A stretch of DNA of 64,000 bases from Telluria sp042683405 (GCF_042683405.1 NZ_JBHUJS010000002.1:620001-684000); one strand, 5' to 3'. Counted from the stretch's first letter, positions 8,107 to 16,306 are shown. Notes: generated from the sequence alone by a model not told the origin. Program-made: numbers and translations.

Positions 8107-9504
8107 ATGGAGTTCAGGAGCGAGAAGGACAGTTTCGGGCCGATCGACGTGCCGGCGCAGCGCCTGTGGGGCGCGCAGACGCAGCGCTCGCTGGGCCATT
8201 TCGCGATTTCCTCCGAGCGCATGCCCGAGTCGCTCATCGCGGCCCTGGCCCATGTCAAGCGCGCCGCGGCGGTGGTCAACCGCGACCTCGGCCTGCTCGA
8301 TCCACAGAAGGCCGACGCCATCGTGCGCGCAGCCGACGAGGTATTGACCGGCCGGCACGGTGACGAGTTTCCGCTGTCGGTATGGCAGACCGGGTCCGGG
8401 ACCCAGTCGAACATGAACATGAACGAGGTGCTGGCCAACCGCGCCTCCGAACTGCTGGGCGGCGAGCGCGGCGAAGCCCGCCTGCTGCATCCGAACGACG
8501 ACGTGAACATGGGCCAGTCGTCCAACGACATGTTCCCCACCGCGATGCACGTGGCGGCCGCCCAGGCGGTTGCGAACGATGTACTGCCGGCGCTGGCGCA
8601 ACTGCGCGGGACGCTGGAGCGCAAGGCGCGCGACTTCACGTCCATCGTCAAGATCGGGCGCACCCATCTGCAGGATGCGACGCCGCTGACGCTCGGACAG
8701 GAGTTTTCCGGCTACGTGGCGCAGCTTGAGTTCGCGGAACAGGCCGTGCGCGCGGCGCTGCCGGGCTTGCTGAACCTGGCGGCGGGCGGCACGGCAGTGG
8801 GCACGGGATTGAACGCGCATCCCGACTTCGCGCAGCGCATCGCGGCCGAACTGGCGGCGGCCACCGGCCAGAGCTTCCGCACCGCGCCCAACAAATTCAT
8901 GGCGCTTGCCGGGCACGACGCCATGGTGGCAGCGCACGGCGCGCTAAAGACGCTGGCCACCGCCCTGACCAAGATCGCCAACGACATCCGCTGGATGGCA
9001 TCCGGCCCGCGCTCCGGCCTGGGCGAGATCACCATCCCGGAAAACGAACCGGGCAGCTCGATCATGCCGGGCAAGGTCAACCCGACCCAGGCCGAAGCGC
9101 TGACCATGCTGTGCTGCCAGGTGTTCGGCAACGACGTGGCCATCACGATGGCGGGCGCATCGGGCAACTTCGAGCTGAATGTGTACAAGCCGGTGATCAT
9201 CCATAACTTCATGCAGAGCGCACGGCTGCTGGCCGACGGGATGCGCTCGTTCGACAAGCACTGCGCCCGCGGCATCGAGCCGAACCGTGCGCGCATCGGC
9301 GAACTGATGCAGAAGTCGCTGATGCTGGTGACGGCGCTCGCGCCGCATATCGGCTACGACCGCGCGGCGCAGATCGCCAAGAAGGCACAGCAGGAGGGGA
9401 CGACGCTGAAAGAGGCCGCGCTGGCGCTCGGCTATGTGACGGCGGACGAGTTCGACGCCTGGGTAGTGCCGTCGGACATGACCCATCCCGCAGTGCGGAG
9501 CTGA
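8107..9504 (+). CDS. fumC: class II fumarate hydratase
   Basis: 465-aa TCA-cycle enzyme that interconverts fumarate and L-malate, iron-independent and cytosolic. The fumarase/aspartase signature GSSIMPGKVNPTQ is intact, as are the active-site regions SGTQSNMNMNEV, SSNDMFPTAMH and GRTHLQDATPLTLGQ. Two ATGs lie in tandem (8104 and 8107). The second is preferred because it stands 7 nt from AGGAG (8095-8099). A possible -10 (TAAACT) lies at 8067. Length matches FumC. Confidence 0.96.
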   Translation: MEFRSEKDSFGPIDVPAQRLWGAQTQRSLGHFAISSERMPESLIAALAHVKRAAAVVNRDLGLLDPQKADAIVRAADEVLTGRHGDEFPLSVWQTGSGTQSNMNMNEVLANRASELLGGERGEARLLHPNDDVNMGQSSNDMFPTAMHVAAAQAVANDVLPALAQLRGTLERKARDFTSIVKIGRTHLQDATPLTLGQEFSGYVAQLEFAEQAVRAALPGLLNLAAGGTAVGTGLNAHPDFAQRIAAELAAATGQSFRTAPNKFMALAGHDAMVAAHGALKTLATALTKIANDIRWMASGPRSGLGEITIPENEPGSSIMPGKVNPTQAEALTMLCCQVFGNDVAITMAGASGNFELNVYKPVIIHNFMQSARLLADGMRSFDKHCARGIEPNRARIGELMQKSLMLVTALAPHIGYDRAAQIAKKAQQEGTTLKEAALALGYVTADEFDAWVVPSDMTHPAVRS

Positions 9505-9583
9505 CGGCCGCCCTGAGCCACGGGCGCTACCTGTACACTGTTAGGTATCGTACATTCATCACCCAAGCTCAGGAATAAAATAA

Positions 9584-9802
9584 ATGCAACAAGTCACATT
9601 TGAACTGCGCGGCGAATTCGTCGAGCTGAACCAGCTGCTGAAACTGTCGGGACTATGCGACAGCGGCGGCGCCGGCAAGAACATCGTCGCGAGCGGCGAG
9701 GTCAAGGTCGACGGCAAGCGCGAGCTGCGCAAGACCGCCAAGATCCGCGCCGGGCAGGTTGTCCAGCTGGGCGACGTGCGCATCAGGGTGGAGGCTCCAT
9801 AG
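9584..9802 (+). CDS. YbcJ-like S4 RNA-binding domain protein
   Basis: 72 aa, a single S4 fold: FVELNQLLKLSGLCDSGGAGKNIVASGEVKVDGKRELRKTAKI. The Gly-rich insert and V-V-V/DG-x-x-E pattern match Escherichia coli YbcJ, a small protein proposed to bind structured RNA in ribosome assembly. A polypurine stretch (CTCAGGAA) precedes the ATG. It forms a single gene between fumC and the DUF883-like gene. Confidence 0.85.
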   Translation: MQQVTFELRGEFVELNQLLKLSGLCDSGGAGKNIVASGEVKVDGKRELRKTAKIRAGQVVQLGDVRIRVEAP

Positions 9803-9909
9803 CCGAGGCTGCTCTGCAGTAATAGCAGGGCTCGCTTGAGTATGGACAAACCGGCAAAAGTGACATGTCGTAACGTGAATACATGATCAATCCGGTTTGA
9901 GGTGCCACC

Positions 9910-10197
9910 ATGGAACGCCAGGACCCACAGCAAGTCACGCAGCAGCGCCTGATCGGCGACCTGCGCCTCGTGATCGAGAATGCCGAAGAGCTGCTCAAGA
10001 ATACGGACAAGTACACGGGACCCGTGTACCAGACGGCCCGCGCCAAGCTGGCACTGGCGCTGAGCGCGGCGACCGAGGAGCTGGCCAGGTTCGAGGACGC
10101 GCAGCTCGCCCAGATGATCGCCCGAACGCGCGAAGCGAACGACCTGCACGCCGACAAGACGGGCGAGGAACGCATCCTGCGGGCCTTCCTCAACTGA
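9910..10197 (+). CDS. DUF883/ElaB-YqjD-like helical protein without membrane anchor
   Basis: 95 aa, hydrophilic and helical (TQQRLIGDLRLVIENAEELLKNTDKYTG...), like the N-terminal part of the ElaB/YqjD/YgaM proteins that tether stationary-phase ribosomes to the inner membrane. The usual C-terminal transmembrane helix is absent, so ribosome docking at the membrane cannot be assumed. GAGGTG lies 5-6 nt before the ATG. A strong terminator follows. Confidence 0.6.
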   Translation: MERQDPQQVTQQRLIGDLRLVIENAEELLKNTDKYTGPVYQTARAKLALALSAATEELARFEDAQLAQMIARTREANDLHADKTGEERILRAFLN

Positions 10198-10217
10198 CCC
10201 TGGTTGCTTCGGCAATA

Positions 10218-10245
10218 AAAAAACCGGCCTGGTGGCCGGTTTTTT
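10218..10245. terminator. bidirectional terminator between the DUF883-like gene and yjfB
   Basis: AAAAAACCGGCC (10218-10229) pairs perfectly with GGCCGGTTTTTT (10234-10245) across TGGT. It serves both convergent genes. Confidence 0.9.
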
Positions 10246-10261
10246 ATTTGCTGCGGTCCGC

Positions 10262-10459
10262 TCAGGCGGTGGTATTGACCTTGTTCCCCAGGTGCGAAGG
10301 CAGGTTGACCGACGGGGTCGACTTGATCGCCTCGATCATCTGGGTTGCCGCTTCCGACTGGATCTGCTGCGCGCGTTTCTGCACCGCGATCGCTACTTCC
10401 TGCTTGTTGCCAGTTTCGGCGATGCTCGTTGCGAGCTTTGCAATTCCTCCGACATCCAT
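10262..10459 (-). CDS. YjfB family putative motility protein
   Basis: 65 aa, no signal peptide, helical: MDVGGIAKLATSIAETGNKQEVAIAVQKRAQQIQSEAA. This matches the YjfB family, annotated as motility-associated because members occur in flagellated bacteria under the flagellar sigma factor; the molecular role is unknown. A GGGAGG-type ribosome-binding site and a sigma-28-like promoter (10491-10517) lie upstream. Confidence 0.75.
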   Translation of the reverse strand: MDVGGIAKLATSIAETGNKQEVAIAVQKRAQQIQSEAATQMIEAIKSTPSVNLPSHLGNKVNTTA

Positions 10460-10490
10460 GATGTCCTCCCAGTTAGCCTTATCACCTCAG

Positions 10491-10517
10491 GTAACGGCCG
10501 GTTTTAGCCCGACTTTA
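10491..10517 (-). promoter_or_regulatory. sigma-28 (FliA)-type promoter of yjfB
   Basis: Reading the minus strand: TAAAGTCG (10517-10510), 11 nt, GCCGTTAC (10498-10491). Compared with TAAAGTTT-N11-GCCGATAA, the key TAAAG and GCCG elements and the spacing are kept. It lies 32 bp upstream of the yjfB ATG. Confidence 0.6.
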
Positions 10518-10561
10518 GGGTTCGCGCGAAAAAAATCTGCGCAGCCGTCCCGTGACGACAG

Positions 10562-11212
10562 CTAGTACGGCATGCGGAAGCGCGTTCCCCGGTAGTTCAT
10601 CACGGCGGCGGCCGGCAGCAGCTTTTCCAGTACCAGCCCCGGCGCCACTTCCTCCCCTTCCCGGCGCAGGTCCTTATCCACCAGCAGCAGGCGTTCGGAC
10701 GGCACCGCCGAGTAGATATATCCGCCCAGCGTCACGCGCGGAATGCCCGCGGATATCGAGGACGGCAGCATGGCGAGCGTGGGCAGCGCGTCGTCGGCGC
10801 TGGCTTCCGGCTGCGGCGCCTGGACCTGTGGGGCCTGGGGCTGGGGCGCCGGCTGAACCGGGGATGCTTGCGCCAGCACCGGTGCCCGCTCGGGCGGCGG
10901 CGCGACCGGCTTCGGAGCCGGGGCGGTTCCCGGCGCGAGCGGCACCGCGGCCGGCGCAGGCGGCATTGGAGGAACCACAGGCGCTGCGGCCAGCGCCACT
11001 GGCTGGGCCGGCTCCTGCCCGCCGAGCGAACGCAGGAACGCTGCAGCCCCGCCGGCAAGCAGCAAGGCGGCGCCCAGCGCGATCCACAGCCTTGGGTTGC
11101 GCACCGGTGCGGCGGCGGCGGGCGCCGGGCCGGCGGCATCATGGATGCCGGGCGTGCTGCCCAGCTGGCGTTCGGCTTGCGCTTTCTTCAGCGCTTCGAG
11201 GATATAGGACAT
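10562..11212 (-). CDS. gspB: type II secretion system assembly protein GspB
   Basis: 216 aa. Starts MSYILEALKKAQAERQLG, the conserved cytoplasmic leader of GspB/ExeB. A single transmembrane helix (about residues 43-62), a long Pro/Ala/Gln periplasmic linker and the C-terminal GspB domain (VTLGGYIYSAVPSERLLLVDKDLRREGEEVAPGLVLEKL) follow. GspB pairs with the ATPase GspA/ExeA to push the secretin through peptidoglycan. The ATG overlaps the stop of the upstream exeA-like gene by 1 nt (TAATG), implying translational coupling. No other gsp genes are in the window. Confidence 0.9.
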   Translation of the reverse strand: MSYILEALKKAQAERQLGSTPGIHDAAGPAPAAAAPVRNPRLWIALGAALLLAGGAAAFLRSLGGQEPAQPVALAAAPVVPPMPPAPAAVPLAPGTAPAPKPVAPPPERAPVLAQASPVQPAPQPQAPQVQAPQPEASADDALPTLAMLPSSISAGIPRVTLGGYIYSAVPSERLLLVDKDLRREGEEVAPGLVLEKLLPAAAVMNYRGTRFRMPY

Positions 11213-12780
11213 TACTTTCCGTTCCCGGCGGAGGCGAGGCGCGGTTCGCCCACTCCACCCAATTGATTGAGCCGCATGAAAGTACGCGGGCCCGCCAGCC
11301 CGTCGGCGGCCAGCTGCTGCCGCTGCTGGAAGGCGCGCACGGCCTCCTGCAGCGGCGCATCGAACGGCTGGCCGGCATGGCGTCCTGCCGCCACGCCCAA
11401 CTGGGTGGCAAGCTGGTCGACATCCTCGCCGCGGTCGCCGGGCCTGAGGTGCTCGCGGTAAGGGGCGGCGTAGCGCCACAGCGTCGTGAACCGGCCATCC
11501 ATGCGCGTCGCCAGCTCGCCGGTGGGGACGGTGTGGCGCCGTCCGCCCATCAGCAGCGTGGCCCGCGCCGCATTGAGCGAGACCAGCACCGCATGCCGCG
11601 TACCCTGTCCTTCGCGCAGCGTGACGACGGCGGGCCGGTCGAGCGTCCCGAGTTCGAACAGGCCGCCCTTGCCCTGGTAGCAGCGCAGGCCGTGCCCTGC
11701 CGCCGCGCCGCAGCCCTCCTCGCCGGCGGGCAGCGGCGTTCCCCACACCTGCACGAGTTCGCGCAAGGCGGCGTCCATGCCGTCGTGGCTGGCCTGCGCA
11801 AGACTGGCGGGCGGCGGTGCAGCCGTGCGCACGGCTGCGGGCGCCGCAACCGCCTCCCGGGGAGCGGCCGGGATGACGTTCCATGCCGCCGCCGCGCCCA
11901 GGGCCGCCACCGACAGCGCCGCAGCGGCAGCAAGCGGCCAGCGCAACCTGCGCGGCAAGCCTGCATCGCCCGGATGCGCGAACACCTCACGCGCGGCGCG
12001 GCGCAGGATGCCCGGCGTTACCTGGGCACTGTTCTCGACGTACGCGCCGAGCAGCGCGCGGTCGCACAGCAGGTTGATCCGGCGCGGCACGCCGCCCGTC
12101 AGCCGGTGCGCCAGCGCCAGCACGCCGGGCGGGAACGGGACCGGCCCCGCGAACCCTGCCACGGCCATCCTGTGCTGCACGTACTGCGCCGTCTCCGCCT
12201 GCGTGAGCGGTCCGAGGTGATAGCGCGCGATCACGCGCTGCGCCAGCTGCTCGAGCTCCGGGCGCGCCAGCATGTCGCGCAGCTCCGGCTGCCCGATCAG
12301 GATGATCTGCAGGAGCTTGCGTTCGTTGGTCTCCAGGTTGGTCAGGAGGCGCAGTTGTTCCAGCACGCCGGCCGACAGGTTCTGCGCCTCATCGATCACC
12401 AGCACGTTGTTCAGGCCCGCCGCGTGGCACTCCAGCAGATAGGCGTTGATCGCATCGACGTACGTCTTGATGCTGCCGCCGGCCGGCGCCGCGATGCGGA
12501 ACTCGTCGCACACTGCCTCCAGCAGTTCCTCGACCGTCAGCTTCGGATTGAACACGTAGGCCAGCCTGCAATGCGCAGGCACCTGCTCGACGAAGCAGCG
12601 GCACACGGTGGTCTTGCCCGCGCCGATCTCGCCCGTCAGCAGGACAAATCCGCCACCGCTGCCCACGCCATACAGCAGGTGGGCCAGCGCCTCGCGGTGG
12701 CGTTCGCTCATGAACAGGTAGCGCGGATCGGGCGCGATCGAGAACGGCGCGTGCGCCAGCTTGAAGTATTGCTTGTACAT
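11212..12780 (-). CDS. gspA: ExeA/GspA-family AAA ATPase with peptidoglycan-binding domain
   Basis: 522 aa. The N-terminal AAA domain has Walker A GEIGAGKTT (about residues 50-58), Walker B VLVIDEAQ, and the sensor region GQPELRDML. A transmembrane helix (about residues 280-300) leads to a periplasmic part ending in a PG_binding_1-like repeat (GRHAGQPFDAPLQEAVRAFQQRQQLAADGLAGPRTFMRLN). ExeA homologues use ATP at the cytoplasmic face and bind peptidoglycan to make room for the GspD secretin. The third gene of a tightly packed four-gene unit, 3 bp after the gene ending at 12784. Confidence 0.93.
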   Translation of the reverse strand: MYKQYFKLAHAPFSIAPDPRYLFMSERHREALAHLLYGVGSGGGFVLLTGEIGAGKTTVCRCFVEQVPAHCRLAYVFNPKLTVEELLEAVCDEFRIAAPAGGSIKTYVDAINAYLLECHAAGLNNVLVIDEAQNLSAGVLEQLRLLTNLETNERKLLQIILIGQPELRDMLARPELEQLAQRVIARYHLGPLTQAETAQYVQHRMAVAGFAGPVPFPPGVLALAHRLTGGVPRRINLLCDRALLGAYVENSAQVTPGILRRAAREVFAHPGDAGLPRRLRWPLAAAAALSVAALGAAAAWNVIPAAPREAVAAPAAVRTAAPPPASLAQASHDGMDAALRELVQVWGTPLPAGEEGCGAAAGHGLRCYQGKGGLFELGTLDRPAVVTLREGQGTRHAVLVSLNAARATLLMGGRRHTVPTGELATRMDGRFTTLWRYAAPYREHLRPGDRGEDVDQLATQLGVAAGRHAGQPFDAPLQEAVRAFQQRQQLAADGLAGPRTFMRLNQLGGVGEPRLASAGNGK

Positions 12781-12783
12781 GCC

Positions 12784-13254
12784 TCAGTGTCCGGGGAGTG
12801 GCGGCCGCGATTTGGCGCAGTAGATCTTGGATCGGGCCTGGAAGTAGACGATGCGGCTGCCGGGCGCGGACTCCAGCACGGCATGGCGCGACGCGTCCAT
12901 CTTGCGGTGCCTGACGCCGGCGCTCTTGCGGATGGCCGTGTCCAGTTCGTCCGGCGTGGCGTCCGCGACGGCGGCGATGAAAGCCAGGTCGCCGCTGCCG
13001 TCGCTGACCAGCACCTCGCGCACCGGCGAACCCCACAGGGTGGCGTCGGCGCGGAACCAGTACGCCCCGCCCTCGCGCTTGTACGACGGCCCGAAGGCCA
13101 GCGTGAAGTAGCGATGGAAGTAGGCGTTGTCGATGTCGTCGCGGCACAGCAGCGCGCTGCCGACCACGGGGCCGAAGGTCGATGGCGCGGCCATTGCCTG
13201 CGGGAGGACCCCGGCACAGGCGATGCAGGCGGCGAGCAGGCGGATGGTGCGCAT
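12784..13254 (-). CDS. exported protein of unknown function, coupled to gspA
   Basis: 156 aa with a signal peptide (cleavage near AMAAPS). The mature part contains two Cys (LLCRDDIDN, IYCAKS) that could form a disulphide, and an unrecognised alpha/beta pattern. The ATG at 13254 shares a base with the stop of the preceding small gene (TGATG), and the gene ends 3 bp before gspA, so it is translated within the ExeA/GspB unit. An in-frame GTG one codon earlier is a less likely start. I do not recognise the family; a periplasmic accessory to the secretin-insertion machinery is only a guess. Confidence 0.75.
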   Translation of the reverse strand: MRTIRLLAACIACAGVLPQAMAAPSTFGPVVGSALLCRDDIDNAYFHRYFTLAFGPSYKREGGAYWFRADATLWGSPVREVLVSDGSGDLAFIAAVADATPDELDTAIRKSAGVRHRKMDASRHAVLESAPGSRIVYFQARSKIYCAKSRPPLPGH

Positions 13255-13442
13255 CACCAGCCGGGCTTCCCGGCGCGGCGGCGCGCCTCGACCTGCGCCT
13301 GCAGCGGCGCGGGCAGCGATTCGAAATAGCCCGGCACCCGCGTCAAGGCGTCCTCGGTGAGTTCGCGCGCTACGCCATTCACGAGAAAGGCGTACACGGT
13401 CGCGCCGTCGGCGTTCGTGTGCGTTCCCATGTACCTGATCAT
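13254..13442 (-). CDS. small protein of unknown function leading the exeA/gspB operon
   Basis: 62 aa: MIRYMGTHTNADGATVYAFL..., ending RRRAGKPGW, no signal or membrane segment. The start is fixed by a consensus AGGAGG 8 nt upstream of the ATG at 13442. It is the first gene of the four-gene unit and is coupled by a 1-nt overlap to the next. The basic, Trp-terminated tail is distinctive. No family recognised. Confidence 0.7.
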   Translation of the reverse strand: MIRYMGTHTNADGATVYAFLVNGVARELTEDALTRVPGYFESLPAPLQAQVEARRRAGKPGW

Positions 13443-13501
13443 GCGTGCGTCCTCCTGTTTGGCTGCGGGGCCTCGTCCATTATGACACCGCGCGGCGTCC
13501 T

Positions 13502-14449
13502 TTAGCCACCGCCGGGCCGCTCCCGCGCCGCAAATGCGTCGGACAGCCACGGGTCGGCGTCCGGGTGCGGGAACAGGGCGGACATGAAATCGACGAAGCT
13601 GCGCACCTTGGCCGGCAGCAGGCGGCGGCTCGGGTACACCAGCGTCACTTCCAGCTTGCCCAGGTGGTGCTCGCGCAGCAGCTGCACCAGCCGGCCGCTG
13701 GTCAGGTCATCCTCCAGCGTGAACGAGGGGCGGATCATGATGCCCATTCCGGCCAGCGCCGCCTGGCGCAGCACCGCGCCGTTATTCGATGTCATCCTGC
13801 TCCTGATCGGCACGTTCAGCAGCTTGTTCTTCCAGTGCACCGGCCAGGAGTGGCGCAACAGCTCGTAGGAAAAGTTCAGGCAGTCGTGGTCGCTGATCTG
13901 CGACGGCTCCGATGGCATGCCGCGCCGCGCGACGTATTCCGGGGACGCCACCAGCACCACCGTGGACAGGGCCAGCTGGCGCGCGATCATGCTGGCGTCA
14001 AACTTCTGCAGCCCGATGAAGATGCCGACGTCGTAGCGTCCCTCCACCAGGTCGCTGGCTTCGTCGGAGAGAGTCACGTCCAGCACCACCTCCGGATGCG
14101 CCTGCGCGTACTTCGGCAGCAACATGGCCAGTTGCGACTGGCCGAAGCCGGGGTGGCTGTAGATGCGCAGGGTGCCGCTCGGGCGCGCCGCGCTGGACTG
14201 GGCCAGTGCATCGGCGTCGTCGATGTCGGCCAGGATCTGCTGCACGCGCTCCAGGTACTTCTGCCCGGTCTCGGTGAGGGACAGCTTGCGCGTGGTGCGG
14301 TTCAGCAGGCGCGTGCCGAGGTGCGCCTCCAGGTCGGCCACGCTGCGCGTGACCACGGCGTTCGAGACGTCCAGGGCGTCCGCCGCCCGGGCAAAACTGC
14401 CCTGCTCCACCACTTTCGCGAACACGCGCATTGACTGCAGGCGATCCAT
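13502..14449 (-). CDS. LysR family transcriptional regulator
   Basis: 315 aa. Winged helix-turn-helix at the N-terminus (MRVFAKVVEQGSFARAADALDVSNAVVTRSVADLEAHLGTRLLNRTTRKLSLTETG), then a periplasmic-binding-like effector domain with the usual GTLRI start (about residue 93). It belongs to the AaeR/DsdC-like LTTR group common in Burkholderiales. The effector is unknown. It is transcribed divergently from a small exported protein gene, and an inverted repeat with an LTTR T-N11-A pattern lies between them (14476-14490), so that gene is the likely target besides autoregulation. Confidence 0.92.
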   Translation of the reverse strand: MDRLQSMRVFAKVVEQGSFARAADALDVSNAVVTRSVADLEAHLGTRLLNRTTRKLSLTETGQKYLERVQQILADIDDADALAQSSAARPSGTLRIYSHPGFGQSQLAMLLPKYAQAHPEVVLDVTLSDEASDLVEGRYDVGIFIGLQKFDASMIARQLALSTVVLVASPEYVARRGMPSEPSQISDHDCLNFSYELLRHSWPVHWKNKLLNVPIRSRMTSNNGAVLRQAALAGMGIMIRPSFTLEDDLTSGRLVQLLREHHLGKLEVTLVYPSRRLLPAKVRSFVDFMSALFPHPDADPWLSDAFAARERPGGG

Positions 14450-14475
14450 AAGGCCTCGATTATTCCAAAATCAGC

Positions 14476-14490
14476 AATTACCCATTGCGA
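14476..14490. promoter_or_regulatory. putative LysR-type operator
   Basis: GCAAT-N5-ATTGC, a 15-bp dyad with a T-N11-A core, centred 34 bp from the LysR start codon. A -10-like TACACT (14523-14528) for the divergent gene is 33 bp further on, the usual geometry of an LTTR recognition site. Confidence 0.5.
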
Positions 14491-14576
14491 TTATTCGTCT
14501 TTTTTGCGGACGGCGCAACGCCTACACTGTGTTCATTGCAGTCCAGTACACATCCAACCAAAGAAGGGGAACCATC

Positions 14577-14840
14577 ATGACCGCACGTTACCTGATCGCA
14601 GCAGCTACCCTCATCGTCGCCGGCAGCGCGTTTGCAGCCGATGCTCCTGCCACCGCGGGCGCCAACGCCGCAGTGACCGCAGCCGCGGCCTCCAGCGCCA
14701 CCGCCAATGCGGCCAAGCTCAACCTGCCGGTACTGCAGGCGGCCACCGTGCGCACCCGCGAAGCCGTGCGCGCCGAAGCCATCGAAGCCGTCCGCAACCA
14801 CAAGACCACGCTGTCCCAGCAGCTGGAAATGACCAAGTAA
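14577..14840 (+). CDS. small exported protein of unknown function (LysR-divergent)
   Basis: 87 aa. Signal peptide (MTARYLIAAATLIVAGSAFA) and a mature 67-residue, Ala-rich, charged helical chain (AAKLNLPVLQAATVRTREAVRAEAIEAVRNHKTTLSQQLEM). It resembles short periplasmic DUF4148-type proteins of Burkholderiales in size and layout, but the match is weak. An AAGGGGA ribosome-binding site precedes the ATG. Probably regulated by the divergent LysR protein. Confidence 0.7.
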   Translation: MTARYLIAAATLIVAGSAFAADAPATAGANAAVTAAAASSATANAAKLNLPVLQAATVRTREAVRAEAIEAVRNHKTTLSQQLEMTK

Positions 14841-14866
14841 GCGGCGTCGTACCAGAGCAGCATGCG

Positions 14867-14889
14867 AAGGGGGCAACAGCCCCCTTTTT
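14867..14889 (+). terminator. Rho-independent terminator
   Basis: AAGGGGGC (14867-14874), loop AACA, GCCCCCTT (14879-14886), then T-run to 14889. Terminates the small exported protein gene. Confidence 0.85.
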
Positions 14890-15010
14890 GTCGTTCGTCG
14901 CCCCTAAACGCAGCTTGGGGTGCTTTTTTGCCAATCCGTCGTTTTGGCAAGGCGGCGCGAACCCGGCAGTTATACGCTATGGCGCATCCTCAACCTCACT
15001 ATAAAACGAC

Positions 15011-16306
15011 ATGAACACGACTCTCAAACTCGCCGCGCTCGCCGCCCTTGTCGCATGCGGTACGATTTCCGCCCTCCCCAGCCAGGCCGACGAACTGCCG
15101 AAGAACGCGGTCACCGAGAAGCGCCAGGTCCAGCCGTTCAAATCGATCGAGTCCGCAGGTCCGTTCCGCGTCATCATCCGCGCGCAGGGTCCGCATGGCG
15201 TCGAGGTGACGGGCGAGAAGGACAGGCTGCATGAACTCGAGACGGTGGTGGTCGGCGACACGCTGATCGTGCGCGAGAAGCGCCGCGCCGGCTTTCACTT
15301 CGGCTTTTCCGTGCGCAGCACGAATGCCGTCGTGACGGTGTCGGCGCCGGTGGTGCGCAGCCTGAAAGTCTCCGGCAGCGGCGACGTGGAACTGGACCAG
15401 GTCGCGGGTGAGGCGTTCAGCGTCCACGCCGACGGCCCCGGCGACGTGCGCGTGACGGGCGCCGTGCGCGACCTGGACGTGCGCAGCACCGGATCGGGCG
15501 ACCTGGACCTGAGCCGCATGCAGGCAGTGAACGCCAATATGCGCATGAGCGGGCCGGGCGACGTCGAAGTCGCCGGCCTGACCGGTGAAGTCTCGCTCGA
15601 CATGAGCGGCTCGGGCGACCTGTCGGCGACTCGCCTGCGCCTGTCGCGCATCGGCACCCAGGTCCGCGGTCCAGGCAGCGCGCGCCTGGAAGGCAGCAGC
15701 CGCGAGATCCGTACCCAGGTCAGCGGCTCGGGCGACCTCGAAGCCTGCGGCCTGGCGGTCGAATCGGCCGAAGTGGCGCTGCGCGGACCGGGCGACGGCT
15801 GCCTGGGCGGACGCATCACCAAATTCGATGCGCGCGTGACCGGCTCGGGCGACCTGACCGTGTCCGGGCTGGCCGCGCCGTCGGCTCTGGTGCAGGTGGG
15901 CGGCCCCGGCGGCGTCGAACTGGAAGGCAGCATCGCTGCGCTCAAGGTCGACGTGGATGGTTCGGGCGATTTCGAAGGCCGCCAGCTTGCGATCGAATCG
16001 GGCACCGTGTACGTGAGCGGTCCGGGCTCGGTGGAACTGGGCACGGTCAGCAAGACGCTGGACGCGACCCTGCGCGGCTCGGGCGGCATGTCCGCCACGC
16101 TGGCCTCGGCCAAGCGCGTGGTGCTGAACATGAACGGGCCAGGCGGCGCCACGCTGGACGGCCGCGTCGACAGCATCACGGCCCGCATCAACGGCTCCGG
16201 CAGCCTGCAGGCGCGCGGCCTCGAAGCGACCAACTCCGATATCGCCGTGAACGGGCCGGGCACGGCCAACGTCAACAGCCGCGCCAGGGCGGTCGCCGGG
16301 AAGTAA
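15011..16306 (+). CDS. head GIN domain (DUF2807) exported beta-helix protein with 16 alternating GSG/GPG rungs
   Basis: 431 aa. A signal peptide (to about LPSQA) is followed by a DUF2807-like 'head GIN' region (FKSIESAGPFRVIIRAQGPHGVEVTG) and then, from Gly122 to the end, a very regular repeat. Rungs begin alternately GSGD and GPGD and are 20 and 19 residues long, giving eight 39-residue double repeats. DUF2807 proteins form right-handed beta-helices, probably in the periplasm or at the surface; their ligand is unknown. Cys occurs in only one double rung (EACGLA and DGCLGG). The gene is monocistronic, with a GGGGACGG/CCGTCCCC dyad right after the stop. Confidence 0.85.
   Translation: MNTTLKLAALAALVACGTISALPSQADELPKNAVTEKRQVQPFKSIESAGPFRVIIRAQGPHGVEVTGEKDRLHELETVVVGDTLIVREKRRAGFHFGFSVRSTNAVVTVSAPVVRSLKVSGSGDVELDQVAGEAFSVHADGPGDVRVTGAVRDLDVRSTGSGDLDLSRMQAVNANMRMSGPGDVEVAGLTGEVSLDMSGSGDLSATRLRLSRIGTQVRGPGSARLEGSSREIRTQVSGSGDLEACGLAVESAEVALRGPGDGCLGGRITKFDARVTGSGDLTVSGLAAPSALVQVGGPGGVELEGSIAALKVDVDGSGDFEGRQLAIESGTVYVSGPGSVELGTVSKTLDATLRGSGGMSATLASAKRVVLNMNGPGGATLDGRVDSITARINGSGSLQARGLEATNSDIAVNGPGTANVNSRARAVAGK
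15374..16303 (+). repeat. eight tandem 117-bp coding repeats (39-aa GSG/GPG double rung)
   Basis: Each double unit starts at a GSG-coding triplet (GGCTCGGGC or a close variant) and contains a GPG-coding partner 60 bp later. Period 117 bp, eight copies, diverged at DNA level but strict in protein register. Confidence 0.85.

Noticed and set aside
10552..13329. 925-codon open frame on the plus strand
   Set aside because: Antisense to gspB/gspA and their upstream genes; low-complexity Ala/Arg/Pro translation with no recognisable domain.
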